Notes under the pieces: generated by a model
Told to the model about the DNA's origin: nothing
What the model saw: only the letters and a program-made list of their open reading frames with translations
The model's database searches: none
Program-made: the position numbers and the translations under genes
Shown here: positions 34,277-43,202 of the stretch, piece by piece
Numbering within the stretch: position 1 is the first letter of the stretch
How the letters are laid out: each line of letters starts with the position of its first letter
Assembly: GCA_031082185.1 (NCBI GenBank)
Contig: JAVHLI010000001.1
Span: 1-64,000 of the forward strand
Length of the DNA stretch: 64,000 bases
Source of the DNA: a bacterium
GTDB taxonomy: Bacteria > Sysuimicrobiota > Sysuimicrobiia > Sysuimicrobiales > Humicultoraceae
Direction of reading: 5' to 3'

Positions 34277-35095
34277 ATGAGCGGACTGGATGCGGCACGG
34301 AGCGCCATCAAAGACCTGATCGAGGGCGCGCCCGGTCGGGTGGGCCTCGTCATCAAGGATCTGGGGACCGGCCTGGTCCTTGAGTGGTCACCGGAAGAAA
34401 GGTTCCCCGCCGCCAGCGTTATCAAGGTGCCGGTTCTGGTTGAAGCCCTGCGGCAGGCGCAGTCGGACGCGCTCCGTCTCGACGAGCGCCTGCCCGTCAG
34501 GGCCGAGGACAAGGTGGGCGGGTTCGGCATCCTCAAGGACCTGGAGAGCGTGCAGGAATTGACCCTCCTCGACCTGCTCACCTTGATGATTATCAGCAGC
34601 GACAACACCGCGGCCAACCTGTGCATAGAGCGCGTCGGGATGACGGCGGTCAACAAGACCATGGCCGCGCTTGGCCTCAAAGAGACGACCTTGCAGCGCA
34701 AGATGATGGACATGGAGGCGCGTAAGCGGGGCCTGGACAACTTCACCACCCCGGCTGATATGGCGCGCCTCCTGGAGCTGTTGGCGGGGAAGCGTATCCT
34801 GACACCAGAGGCATGCGACCTCGCCCTCGGCATCCTGCGCAGGCAGCAGGTGCGTGACCGCATTCCCCTCCGCCTCCCCCCGGACGTCGCCGTCGGCCAC
34901 AAGACCGGCGAGCTTCCCGGGGTGCGGCACGACGTGGGGATCGTGTTCACCAAGAACGGCCTGCTCGTCATCGCGGCCCTGACAAAGGAGTTCAACACGC
35001 CCCTCGGTCAGGGCCTGATCGGTGGCGAGGCGGCGGCGCTGATTGCGGAGGTCAGCCGCGCGGCCTACGATGCAGTAATGACCGGCAATTCATGA
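34277..35095 (+). CDS. Class A beta-lactamase-fold serine hydrolase, apparently cytoplasmic
   Basis: The three active-site motifs of the penicillin-recognising fold are present in order: SVIK (SxxK) in FPAASVIKVPVLVEAL, SDN in LMIISSDNTAANL, and KTG in VAVGHKTGELPG. Length of 272 residues fits class A enzymes. No signal peptide is seen, unlike true periplasmic beta-lactamases. It may act as a peptidase or amidase, perhaps on the substrate of the adjacent permease. The Glu166 region is not obvious. The ATG has TGAGGAGAG upstream. Confidence 0.85.
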   Translation: MSGLDAARSAIKDLIEGAPGRVGLVIKDLGTGLVLEWSPEERFPAASVIKVPVLVEALRQAQSDALRLDERLPVRAEDKVGGFGILKDLESVQELTLLDLLTLMIISSDNTAANLCIERVGMTAVNKTMAALGLKETTLQRKMMDMEARKRGLDNFTTPADMARLLELLAGKRILTPEACDLALGILRRQQVRDRIPLRLPPDVAVGHKTGELPGVRHDVGIVFTKNGLLVIAALTKEFNTPLGQGLIGGEAAALIAEVSRAAYDAVMTGNS

Positions 35096-35126
35096 TTCGT
35101 CTCTGACGTCGCCGATCTTCCGCACT

Positions 35127-35459
35127 TCACGGACGCGATATCGCGCCAAGGGCACGGTCGGTCTTTTTGAGGGAGAGCCGCTCCATCTGACGCACCAGGC
35201 GCTTGAGGCGCTTGTGGTTGCGGACCCACATCTGGCATAGCCGCGCCTGCTCCTCCGAGAGGCGTAACGTCCTGGTCGTACCTGCGACCTTGTAGGTCCA
35301 CTGGTATTAGGGTCCATGCAGGCGGGGCGGCTGGGCCGCGCGGCGGCAGGCGGGATTCCCGCAGGGCATCCAGCGGCGCACGAGGCTTCCGGGTCGGACG
35401 AAGCCGAGCGTCAGGATCTTCCGCTTGAGCGCCTCGAACTTCGCCTCGGCCTTGGCCAC
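35127..35459 (-). pseudogene. DUF6788-like gene with an in-frame stop
   Basis: A GTG start with AAGGAGATT upstream leads into VAKAEAKFEALKRKILTLGF, then RPGSLVRRWMPCGNPACRRA, QPPRLHGP, a TAA stop (35307-35309), and continues in frame as YQWTYKVAGTTRTLRLSEEQ to a natural stop. The conserved core GSLVRR-MPCGNPxC...PRLHGPYYQWT is that of DUF6788, a small family often found beside mobile elements. One base change would restore the Tyr codon, so the decay is recent. Confidence 0.65.
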
Positions 35460-35514
35460 GGAATCTCCTTCCAGTCAGATCAAGAGATCTGAGTCCGTCG
35501 CGCGCAAACGTCGG

Positions 35515-36813
35515 CTAGGCCTGGGGCGAGCCCTCCGGACCTGTCTCGGCCTGGGTCGCAGGCAGGCTGAGGGCCTGCTCGATCTGGTCGAGCGCATCCC
35601 TGATGTCGTTGCGCATCTGCTCGGCGTCGGAGTTGATCGCATCCAGCAGCCCGCGCCCCTCGGTCAGGCGCCGACGGATCGTGGTGATCCTTCCTAGCGC
35701 CGTCTGGATCCTGCGCAGCTGAGGTTCGACCGCGGCGACGTCGATCGCGGCCGCTCCCGCGCGGCGCGCGCGCAGCCGCAGCAGGCAGACCACCCACCGC
35801 ACAGCGAGAACGAGGAGCTCGTGCGTCGTGGCGACGTAGGGCCCTCGCGCGCCAGCCCCCTCGGACCAGTCGCCCACCTCCAGGCCGAGGCCGGCTGGGG
35901 TCTTCGAGACGTACACCCCGGCACCTGCCCCGCGGTACTGCATGGCCGCATCGATGTCGGCAGCAATCCGCTGGCGCCCGAGGGGGTCCGTCCGGTCCCG
36001 GGCTTCCACGACAACCCGCAGGGGGTCGGCCCCGGGGTCGTCTGCGGGGAACGTCAGGACAACGTCTCCGGCCTTATTGTCGGTGCCGACGTGGTCGATC
36101 TGCGCGCCGCCGCGAGCTCCCCAGGCCCGGAGGGCCTCCACCACATCCTCCTCGTAGGGCCGTCCCTTGGCAGCGGTGTCCTCAAGCGCGGCTCTCACCG
36201 CCTCCTTGATTCCGAGGTGAGCGGCGAGTTTGTCCACGCGTTCGGCGAGGGGCCCTACGGCGGCGCCGACCAGCAACCCGACGCTCTTGGCGAGTTCTCC
36301 GTCTACGGCGGTGACGGTGCGGACCGCGTCCTGCAGGGCGCTCTGGACGGAGTCCTTCCTCGCCGGGTCGAGCATCCGTTTCAAGTCCGCAACGGCGTTG
36401 GCGATCTTGGAATCGGGGTTGGCCGGATCGAGGCTGCGATCGACCTCGTTGAGGCGCGTCTGGATCGTCTGGCTGGCGACCTGTACGGTCTGCATGACGG
36501 GCGCGAGCACCTCGCCGGGACCGGTGCCGAGCTTGCCGACCAGCTGCCTTTCGACGGCGGGCGCGATTCCAGCCGCGGCCTGCTGCACTTCGTGAAGCAG
36601 CGCCTGGATCTGCTGGCGGACGAAGTCCACATCCTGGGCGGTTGTCGCTCGCTGCAGGCAGAAGACGCCCACCTCGACCGCGCGCCGCAGGGCGTCGGGG
36701 CGCGACTCCTCCGGGAACGCGCCGAGGTACTCGATGACCTCCCGGCGGGTGATCTCCAGGTGCTCGATGACGACCGCATTCGGTCGAAGGGTAACAGCGA
36801 GTCCGATGCTCAT
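35515..36813 (-). CDS. Uncharacterised protein with helical N-terminus and possible PD-(D/E)XK-like core
   Basis: A 432-residue soluble protein. Residues about 1-215 are helix-rich with coiled-coil character (QIQALLHEVQQAAAG, SQTIQTRLNEVDRSLD). Residues about 220-320 read GRPYEEDVVEALRAWGARGG, DHVGTDNKAGDVVLTFPADD and LRVVVEARDRTDPLG. This resembles a PD-(D/E)XK nuclease core with GD as the Asp motif and EAR where ExK is expected. The C-terminus is helical again. It stands alone; RmuC-like function is possible but not shown. Confidence 0.5.
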   Translation of the reverse strand: MSIGLAVTLRPNAVVIEHLEITRREVIEYLGAFPEESRPDALRRAVEVGVFCLQRATTAQDVDFVRQQIQALLHEVQQAAAGIAPAVERQLVGKLGTGPGEVLAPVMQTVQVASQTIQTRLNEVDRSLDPANPDSKIANAVADLKRMLDPARKDSVQSALQDAVRTVTAVDGELAKSVGLLVGAAVGPLAERVDKLAAHLGIKEAVRAALEDTAAKGRPYEEDVVEALRAWGARGGAQIDHVGTDNKAGDVVLTFPADDPGADPLRVVVEARDRTDPLGRQRIAADIDAAMQYRGAGAGVYVSKTPAGLGLEVGDWSEGAGARGPYVATTHELLVLAVRWVVCLLRLRARRAGAAAIDVAAVEPQLRRIQTALGRITTIRRRLTEGRGLLDAINSDAEQMRNDIRDALDQIEQALSLPATQAETGPEGSPQA

Positions 36814-36967
36814 TGTTCTACCTCCACGCGATCTGGGGATCCACGTAGAAGTCTACCAGAAGGCCGGGGCGCCGGCTGATCCCGCACACGCGCGCCCTGT
36901 CCCAGCTCCCCCTAGCACGTAGATTCTAGATTCTGGGCTCGCGAAGCCGAAGCGGTAGGGAGAGAAA

Positions 36968-37543
36968 TCACCACACCACGACCATGATGTTCTGGCCCCG
37001 CAGATGTCGGTGTAACCATCGCCGTCGAGGCTCCGAACTCGTACCCCACACCTGCCGAGGAGTCAGTGCCGCAAAGGCGCGCTGCTTCCGCACAACATCT
37101 GCCGCGCCGTAGGCGCCGTGGTCGTACTCCACGGCGATAAGACCCGCCGCATCCTCAGCCATCGCATCCGGGCGCTCTCCGTGGGTGCGCTTCTCCGGCC
37201 AAGCCTGGGCGACCACCTCCCACCGGCGCAGTCCGTCGCGCAGGCGCCATCGCATCTCCGCCAGCCCGAGCCGATGCGCCATCTCCTCCTGTCGGATCGA
37301 CGCACCTGGAGGCTCGATCACCACGATCTCCTCTGCCAGCCTGGCTCTGGCCGTGCGCGGCACCCAGACTCTGCGAAGGTTGATGGCTCCTCGCCGCCGC
37401 AATACTCTCAACCACAGGTCTATCTCCTTTTCCCTCGCCGTCGGCACATAGCGCCGCCGCACCTGGCTGAGCGCGAGGACGGCATCGACCTCGAGATCGG
37501 CCAGTAGCTGCCAGGTAGCCGTGTCCCAATCCGGCTGCTCCAT
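36968..37543 (-). CDS. Replication-relaxation (MobC-like) family protein
   Basis: The 191-residue protein begins with a winged-helix region (LLADLEVDAVLALSQVRRRY, IDLWLRVLRRRGAINLRRV). The C-terminal part has the pattern RPDAMAEDAAGLIAVEYDHG followed by DVVRKQRAF, similar to the nuclease-like domain of Replic_Relax proteins. These are linked to DNA processing in conjugative elements. I chose the second ATG, 7-8 bases after AGGAG. It is divergent from the T4SS cluster, with 83 bases between starts, and marks the left edge of that module. Confidence 0.6.
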   Translation of the reverse strand: MEQPDWDTATWQLLADLEVDAVLALSQVRRRYVPTAREKEIDLWLRVLRRRGAINLRRVWVPRTARARLAEEIVVIEPPGASIRQEEMAHRLGLAEMRWRLRDGLRRWEVVAQAWPEKRTHGERPDAMAEDAAGLIAVEYDHGAYGAADVVRKQRAFAALTPRQVWGTSSEPRRRWLHRHLRGQNIMVVVW

Positions 37544-37626
37544 CGGCATTCTCCTACTGGAAGCGTCACACCAGAATGTCCCCATCTTGTGGAAGATCCG
37601 CCGGCCAGGCGCATGGAGGGACGACT

Positions 37627-39036
37627 ATGGGTTGGTCCATGGATGACCGAATGCGGCGGGAGATCGAGGAGGCCCTGGGCGGGCCGCTGCCGCCGCCGAC
37701 CTCCGAGGAGTTCCGCATGCTGATGCAGCGCCTGGCCACTGAGCACCCCGACCTGCGCCGGGGCATCCTGGAGGCGCTCTCGGCGTCGCCGGTAGAGCTC
37801 CCCTCAGAGCGCCACGAGCGGCGCCTGGACAGGCAGGCCCTGATCCGGCGCCTGCTGTTCGGCTGGCTGCAGCGGGAGACGTTCGCGGGGGACGTCATCT
37901 GGGACAAACGACGCATCCTGGCCTCGGCGTTCGGCGCCATGGCGCTGCTGCTGGCGGCCATGTTCGCCGTGAACCAGGCCGTCTGGCAGCCGCCGGTGAC
38001 CCAGGAGCCTCCTGTGCCCGCGGCGTCTAGCCAGGCCGCCCCGCCTGCTCCCTCACGTCCGGCCGTCCCAGCGATGCCCACCGCGCCGGAACGGCCACGT
38101 ATCCCCGTGCCGGCAGCGATGGCTCCTCCCTCCTCGCCCCTGCCGGAGATGCCGGCGACTCACATCCCTCAAGTGGGACCGGCAGGCAGCATCCCGCCGC
38201 TACCACCGGGGGCGGCGGTTCGGCGACCCGCAGGTCCACCCTCATTCCCGGACGCCCCGCCGATACCGGCGTGGCTGGCTGCCCCCCCCACGGCTGACCT
38301 GCAACCGGCCTCCAGTTCGCCACGCCTCATCATCCAGGAGGCGCCTGAGCGCACCGAGCCTTCACGCACTCTAGTCGTCTACCAGGCGCAGCAGGCTTCT
38401 GCATCACCGGTTGCGGGCGCACCACCGCAGGGTGCGGTCGTGTACGACCGGGGCGGGCAGATTACGACCGGGACGGTGCCCTCAACCCCAGCCACGCCGG
38501 CGCTGCGCCCGGGCCATTTGGCCGCGGCCCGGCTGGTCACCGCTCTGGCGCTGGTGCCCGGAGCCGGAGCGATGCCCGTGTTGGCGGCAAGCGACTCTCC
38601 GGCCCTGACCTGGCTGGGGGAGGCGGTGTTGGGGGCCGACGGCCTGGTCCAGATCACCTTCCACACCGCAATCGGCGAGCAAACGTCGGTGCCGGTGCGC
38701 GCCGTCGCGCTGGACGCCACCTCGCGCCGCCCGGGCCTGGAGGCACAGGTGAGGACAGTGGCCCGCAACACGGCAGCCGCGGTGGTGGGCGCGGCGCTGC
38801 GTTCGACCACGGACTACGTCCAGGCCCTCCTCCAGCAGCGACAGGTGACGATCGCCAACGGGTGGGCCACCATCACAACCGGCGAGGTGCCGCCGTTCTG
38901 GATGCTGCTGGGTTCACGGCTGGCGGAGCTGCTGGCGCCGCGCGCCCAGGAGGCCGCTCGTCCCATTCAGGTGGCCGAGATGCCTGCGGGCGCCGCGCTG
39001 ACCATCCTCGTGCTGCAGGCAGGCAGCGGCCGCTAG
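37627..39036 (+). CDS. VirB10/TrbI-like T4SS protein
   Basis: A 469-residue protein: cytoplasmic N-terminus, one membrane segment (ILASAFGAMALLLAAMFAVN), a long Pro-rich region, then a globular C-terminal domain with the VirB10-like layout (GHLAAARLVTALALVPGAGA, WLGEAVLGADGLVQITFHTA). In conjugation systems this protein spans the envelope and links the ATPases to the channel. The C-terminal domain is shorter and more diverged than in classical VirB10. The ATG has GGAGGG upstream. First gene of the T4SS operon. Confidence 0.6.
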   Translation: MGWSMDDRMRREIEEALGGPLPPPTSEEFRMLMQRLATEHPDLRRGILEALSASPVELPSERHERRLDRQALIRRLLFGWLQRETFAGDVIWDKRRILASAFGAMALLLAAMFAVNQAVWQPPVTQEPPVPAASSQAAPPAPSRPAVPAMPTAPERPRIPVPAAMAPPSSPLPEMPATHIPQVGPAGSIPPLPPGAAVRRPAGPPSFPDAPPIPAWLAAPPTADLQPASSSPRLIIQEAPERTEPSRTLVVYQAQQASASPVAGAPPQGAVVYDRGGQITTGTVPSTPATPALRPGHLAAARLVTALALVPGAGAMPVLAASDSPALTWLGEAVLGADGLVQITFHTAIGEQTSVPVRAVALDATSRRPGLEAQVRTVARNTAAAVVGAALRSTTDYVQALLQQRQVTIANGWATITTGEVPPFWMLLGSRLAELLAPRAQEAARPIQVAEMPAGAALTILVLQAGSGR

Positions 39037-39095
39037 CTCGTGTGCCCGCGTGATCTTCAGGCCCTCAGTTCGCACCTGACCGAAGGAGGATTGTG

Positions 39096-39389
39096 ATGCG
39101 CAGGATTCGAGTGCTCATCCTCACCGCGTGGATGATTGCCGGCAGTGCGCTCCCGGCGTTCGCCCAGACCAGCGACATCCTCTCACCGCTCACCCGGCTG
39201 GTGGAGGCCATCCGGACGACGCTCACCGGCCCGCTCGGCTTGGCGGTCTCCATCGTGGCCCTGGCGGCGGCGGCCATCAGCGTGGCGCTGGGCGGGGCGC
39301 ACGCGGCCCGCTGGGTGATCTACGTGGCGGTCGGTGCCGCGCTGCTCTTTGGGTCGGAGACGATCATCTCGTTCATCGCGGGGCGGTAG
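39096..39389 (+). CDS. VirB2/TrbC-like pilin subunit
   Basis: A small protein with a signal peptide (RVLILTAWMIAGSALPAFAQ) and a mature part of two hydrophobic helices: LTGPLGLAVSIVALAAAAIS and RWVIYVAVGAALLFGSETII. This is the layout of VirB2/TrbC pilins, and it lies right before the VirB3- and VirB4-like genes as usual. A GTG at 39093 is also possible; GGAGG lies upstream of both. Confidence 0.75.
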   Translation: MRRIRVLILTAWMIAGSALPAFAQTSDILSPLTRLVEAIRTTLTGPLGLAVSIVALAAAAISVALGGAHAARWVIYVAVGAALLFGSETIISFIAGR

Positions 39390-39393
39390 TGGC

Positions 39394-39714
39394 ATGACCG
39401 TCTCTACCCACCGCATCTACCGGCAGATCGACCAGCCGCTGCACCTGATGGGCGTGGAGCCGGAGGACATCTTCATCCTGGCCGGCGGGTTCATCGTCTG
39501 CAGCCGGCTGGCGCGGATTGTGGCGGTGGCCGTGGGCGTGCTGCGGCTGCAGTTCTTGCTGGCGCTGCTGTGCAGTGCCGTGCTGTTCTTCCTGTGGCGG
39601 AGATTCCGGAGCGGTCGGCCGCGCTACTTCTTCCGGCACGTCGTGGCGTACCTGAGCGAGCCCGACACCTACCGGGCCACCCCGGACGACGAGGTCATTC
39701 CCCATGTGCTGTGA
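39394..39714 (+). CDS. VirB3/TrbD-like inner-membrane protein
   Basis: A 106-residue protein starting MTVSTHRIYRQIDQPLHLMG, with paired membrane segments (DIFILAGGFIVCSRL, VAVGVLRLQFLLALLCSAVLF) and a cytoplasmic tail RPRYFFRHVVAYLSEPDTYR. Size, position and topology match VirB3/TrbD, which works with the VirB4 ATPase. Tightly packed: 4 bases after the pilin stop and 9 before virB4. Confidence 0.75.
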   Translation: MTVSTHRIYRQIDQPLHLMGVEPEDIFILAGGFIVCSRLARIVAVAVGVLRLQFLLALLCSAVLFFLWRRFRSGRPRYFFRHVVAYLSEPDTYRATPDDEVIPHVL

Positions 39715-39723
39715 GGTCCGCGC

Positions 39724-42255
39724 ATGAAGCTGGCGGTTGATGAGGGATCGCTCACCCGCGCCCTGCCGTACTGGGGCATCCAGGACGGGGTCGTGATCCT
39801 GGCCGACGGGACCTACGAGTTCGGGGTTGCAGCCGACCTCCCGGCCACCGAGACCTGGGACACCACCCGCCTGGCGGCCCTGGCGGGCCAGCTGCAACTG
39901 CTGCTGAACCACTCGGTCCCTGAAGGAGAGCGGCTGCGCGTGGTGCTGGAGGCGCACGCAGACAATGCCGATCTGCTGCGCGCCTACGGAGGGCAGTGCA
40001 CCTCGCCCCATCCGGTCGTGCGGGCGCTGCACCAGGCCCGGACCCAGGCGCTCTTCAGTCAGCACCAGGCCGGCCGCCTGATCACATACCGGCTGTTTCT
40101 TGGCCTCACCTACCGGCCCAATGGCGCCGGCCACCGGCGATGGCAGCCGGTCCGGCGCGAGACCTACCTGGCGCACCTGCGCGAGATGGCCACTCGCAGG
40201 GAGGTGCTGCTGGCCAACTGCGCGCGGGCGGGACTGTCCGCTCGCCCGTTGGAGGATGCCGAGCTGCTGGAGATCGTCTGGGGCTACTTCAACCCCGCAC
40301 GCAAGGGCTATCTGCCGCCCCCGCAGGTCCCTGACCTCAGAGGGGCGCTCGAGATGCCGCCCGAGGTCCTGCGGGAGGCCCCGCACCTCGCCCGGCCCTC
40401 GGTCCGCACGCGGGCGGCCCGCTCGGACGCGGTACGCCGGTACGACTTCCTTTACCTGGACGAGCGCTACGTGAAGGTCGTGGCGATGGAATCGCTGCCC
40501 GACGAGGTGACGGCGCCGAACCTGCTTCTGCCGCTGCTGGTGCTGCCGCACCGGTTCCATCTGGTGCTGGACATCATCAACGATCCGCGCGGCGAGGCGG
40601 TCAAGGCGCTGGAGGCCAAGGCCAAGCGGGCGTATGCCGCGCGCTGGTCCAACATTCTCAGCGACCGCGAAGACCCCCGATCCCGCGTGGTGTCCGAGGA
40701 GCTGGAGGGGGTGATCCAGCGGCTGCATAGCAGCGCGGCCCGCGTCTTCCGGGTAGGCGTCGCCGTGGTGCTGGCGGAACCGACCGAGGAGGCGGCCTGC
40801 ACAGCCGCGCGGCACGCGCTGGACGCCTTCCATCAGATCCCCGGGGCGGATGCGACCGTTGAGGCCGGGGGCCTGATGCAGCAGTTCGTGCACCTGGCGC
40901 CGTTCTCGGGCCGGCCGAACCTGCGCCTGTTCAAGTGCCTGACCGAGAACGCCGCGGACTTCTGGCCGGCCGCCGGCCCCTGGCGGGGGTCGGCGCGGCC
41001 GGTGGCGCTGTTTGGGAACCGCTGGGACGGCCTGACATCCCTGGACCCGTACGACCCGCGGGCCCCGGCCTGGAACGGCGTCGTGGTCGGCGAGTCCGGC
41101 TCGGGCAAGACGCACTTCACGAACCAGCTCGTCCTGCAGCTGCTGGCCTGCGACCCCGAGGTTGTCATCGTCGACCGTGGCGGGGGCTACCGCACGCTGG
41201 CTGCGCTGCTGGGCGGCCAGCACATCCGCTTTGATCCGGCCGGTGATCTCGCCCTCAACCCCTTCGACCTCCCACCGGGCGAGGCCGAGCCGGATGCCGA
41301 CAAGGTGGCGTTCCTGACGGCGCTCGTGGCACAGATGGCCGCCGAGCGCAACGAGTCGTTGAGCAAGCAGTCGCGGGCCATCGTGGAGTCGGCGATCTGG
41401 CAGACCTACCGGCGTTGCGATGGCGACGTGGTGCTGCTGCGCCATCTGGTAGGCACACTGCGGACCCTGGAGCAGATGGGCGAGCACCAGGCCGCTCCCG
41501 CAGACCGCGTGTTGGCCGATGATCTCGCCACCCGGCTGCAGGGGTGGACCGGGGGCAGCGCCTTCGGCCGCCTGCTGGACCGACCTACGACCGTGCGGCT
41601 CGACCGCGACCTGACCTACTTCGACACCGAGGGGCTCCAGGCGCACCCGGACCTGCTGCCGGTGGTGGTGCTGCTGATCACGGACCTGGTGTGGCGGCGC
41701 GTCCAGGCCCACCCGAACCGGCGCAAGCTGGTGGTCTTCGACGAGGTGTGGACGCTGCTGGCCGATCGGGCCGCCGGGCCGTTCATCGAGGAGCTGTACC
41801 GGCGGTTCCGCAAGTTCGGGGCGGCGGTGCTCTCGATCTCGCAGTCGCCGCAGGATTTCGCGGGCAGCCCGTATGCGGCGGGGATCCTGGCCAACACCCA
41901 GTACCGCTACCTGCTGCGGGTCAAGGACCCACAGGAGGCCGCGCGCCTGCTGGGGCTCGGCGACCGGCAGCGGGACCTGCTGGCTACCCTCTCCCAGGAG
42001 AAGGGCCGGTACAGCGAGGCCCTCGCGCTGGTGGACTTCGCCGGAGGCCGCGAGGGCGGGGTGCTGGTGGTGCGGCCGACATCGGTGGACTACTGGATCG
42101 CCACGACGGACGCGACCGAGGTCCAGCTCCGCGAGGAGCAGGTGCGCGCCTGCGGCGACCTCTGGGCCGCCGTGCAGTTCCTGGCCGCCGAGCATCCCAG
42201 GGGCTCAGACGCCGGGGGCCGCACCATCTACGACCGCAGAGATCCGACGAGGTGA
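39724..42255 (+). CDS. virB4: VirB4/TrbE-family T4SS ATPase
   Basis: An 843-residue motor of conjugative transfer. Walker A is VVGESGSGKTHFTNQLVLQL (around residue 456), Walker B LVVFDEVWTLLADRA (around residue 670), and the later Gln/Arg motif AAVLSISQSPQDFAGS follows. The N-terminal part (about 1-430) is the family's transporter-contact region. It is full-length and uninterrupted, so the T4SS could be functional. A long minus-strand frame over the same bases is an artefact of high GC. Confidence 0.95.
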   Translation: MKLAVDEGSLTRALPYWGIQDGVVILADGTYEFGVAADLPATETWDTTRLAALAGQLQLLLNHSVPEGERLRVVLEAHADNADLLRAYGGQCTSPHPVVRALHQARTQALFSQHQAGRLITYRLFLGLTYRPNGAGHRRWQPVRRETYLAHLREMATRREVLLANCARAGLSARPLEDAELLEIVWGYFNPARKGYLPPPQVPDLRGALEMPPEVLREAPHLARPSVRTRAARSDAVRRYDFLYLDERYVKVVAMESLPDEVTAPNLLLPLLVLPHRFHLVLDIINDPRGEAVKALEAKAKRAYAARWSNILSDREDPRSRVVSEELEGVIQRLHSSAARVFRVGVAVVLAEPTEEAACTAARHALDAFHQIPGADATVEAGGLMQQFVHLAPFSGRPNLRLFKCLTENAADFWPAAGPWRGSARPVALFGNRWDGLTSLDPYDPRAPAWNGVVVGESGSGKTHFTNQLVLQLLACDPEVVIVDRGGGYRTLAALLGGQHIRFDPAGDLALNPFDLPPGEAEPDADKVAFLTALVAQMAAERNESLSKQSRAIVESAIWQTYRRCDGDVVLLRHLVGTLRTLEQMGEHQAAPADRVLADDLATRLQGWTGGSAFGRLLDRPTTVRLDRDLTYFDTEGLQAHPDLLPVVVLLITDLVWRRVQAHPNRRKLVVFDEVWTLLADRAAGPFIEELYRRFRKFGAAVLSISQSPQDFAGSPYAAGILANTQYRYLLRVKDPQEAARLLGLGDRQRDLLATLSQEKGRYSEALALVDFAGGREGGVLVVRPTSVDYWIATTDATEVQLREEQVRACGDLWAAVQFLAAEHPRGSDAGGRTIYDRRDPTR

Positions 42256-42260
42256 GGACG

Positions 42261-43187
42261 ATGCCGGCTGTATTGCGGGTGGTGATCGCTCTGCTCTTGG
42301 TTGTCGTCGTCCCGACCCAAGCCCTCGCCGCGCCGATGGCCGCCCAGGCGGGCGAGCTGACCCGGCTGCTGGAGTGGCTGCGCCGGCTCCAGGGGTTCCT
42401 CGACGAGCTGGAGCGGTGGCGCATGCTCCTGATCGAGCAGATCGACGCCTGGCAGGCCACCGTCCTGGAGCCGCTGGCGCCGCTCTACCAGATCGGGGAC
42501 CTGGCGGAGGCGATCCGGCAGCAGCTCGCGCGCCTGCCGCTCCGCTTCCAGGGGACGCTGCGGGCGCTGCTCGCCAAGCTGCAGGCGCTTCCTGCCCCGG
42601 CGCCGGGCTCGCCGGGATGGATCTACCGCCGGTACGCGGAGCAGAACCCGGCGATTCGGGAGAAGGCGCGCCAGCTCGTGGCCTCCGAGGTGATGGCCGC
42701 CGCGACCACGACCGAGACCCGGGCGATGGCCGAGATGTCCGGGGACCTGGCCCGGGAGCTGGTGACGGATGCGACGCTGCCGCTGGCCGCGCTCGATGCG
42801 GTCGCGGCGGCCCAGGCGCTGGCCAACGCGGCCACCAACATCCCCAGCACCCGCGCCGGCATCCAGATGCTGATCGCCGCGATGGCCGCGCAGATGCAGC
42901 AGCACGCCGCCTACACCCAGGGCCTGGCCAACCGCCTGCAGGGATTGAGCCAGCAGGAGGCCCTCTCGGCCCGCGAGCTGCACGCGCTGAGCTGGGCGCT
43001 GAACCACCAGATCATCCGGGCGGAGAAGGACCGCGAGGAGCGCCTGGCCGGGGACCTGGTGGCGATCAGTTTCACCAGCGAGATCGTCGGCCATACCTAC
43101 AGCCAGGGCGCGGCGCCGTTTGCGACTCTGCTGCGCCGGCCCGAGGGGCCCGAGCACGCCCTGCGCCTGGTGCGCTGGCGGCGGTAG
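42261..43187 (+). CDS. TrbJ/VirB5-like secreted conjugation protein
   Basis: A 308-residue protein with a signal peptide (LRVVIALLLVVVVPTQALAA) and an almost wholly helical mature part with coiled-coil stretches (LTRLLEWLRRLQGFLDELER, ANRLQGLSQQEALSARELHA). This layout and its place right after virB4 fit TrbJ/VirB5, the minor pilus or channel-tip component. Sequence similarity is mainly in composition, so the call rests partly on synteny. GAGGTGAGG precedes the ATG. Confidence 0.7.
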   Translation: MPAVLRVVIALLLVVVVPTQALAAPMAAQAGELTRLLEWLRRLQGFLDELERWRMLLIEQIDAWQATVLEPLAPLYQIGDLAEAIRQQLARLPLRFQGTLRALLAKLQALPAPAPGSPGWIYRRYAEQNPAIREKARQLVASEVMAAATTTETRAMAEMSGDLARELVTDATLPLAALDAVAAAQALANAATNIPSTRAGIQMLIAAMAAQMQQHAAYTQGLANRLQGLSQQEALSARELHALSWALNHQIIRAEKDREERLAGDLVAISFTSEIVGHTYSQGAAPFATLLRRPEGPEHALRLVRWRR

Positions 43188-43202
43188 CACCAGGAGGTCT
43201 CT

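Noticed and set aside
35821-36879. A 352-codon plus-strand frame
   Set aside because: Antisense to the coiled-coil/nuclease-like gene and without motifs; the minus-strand gene has the more protein-like codon pattern.
39373-42195. A 940-codon open frame on the minus strand
   Set aside because: It lies exactly antisense to the well-conserved virB4 gene. High third-position GC removes stops on the opposite strand; its composition (His/Arg/Gln/Gly-rich) is that of an artefact.
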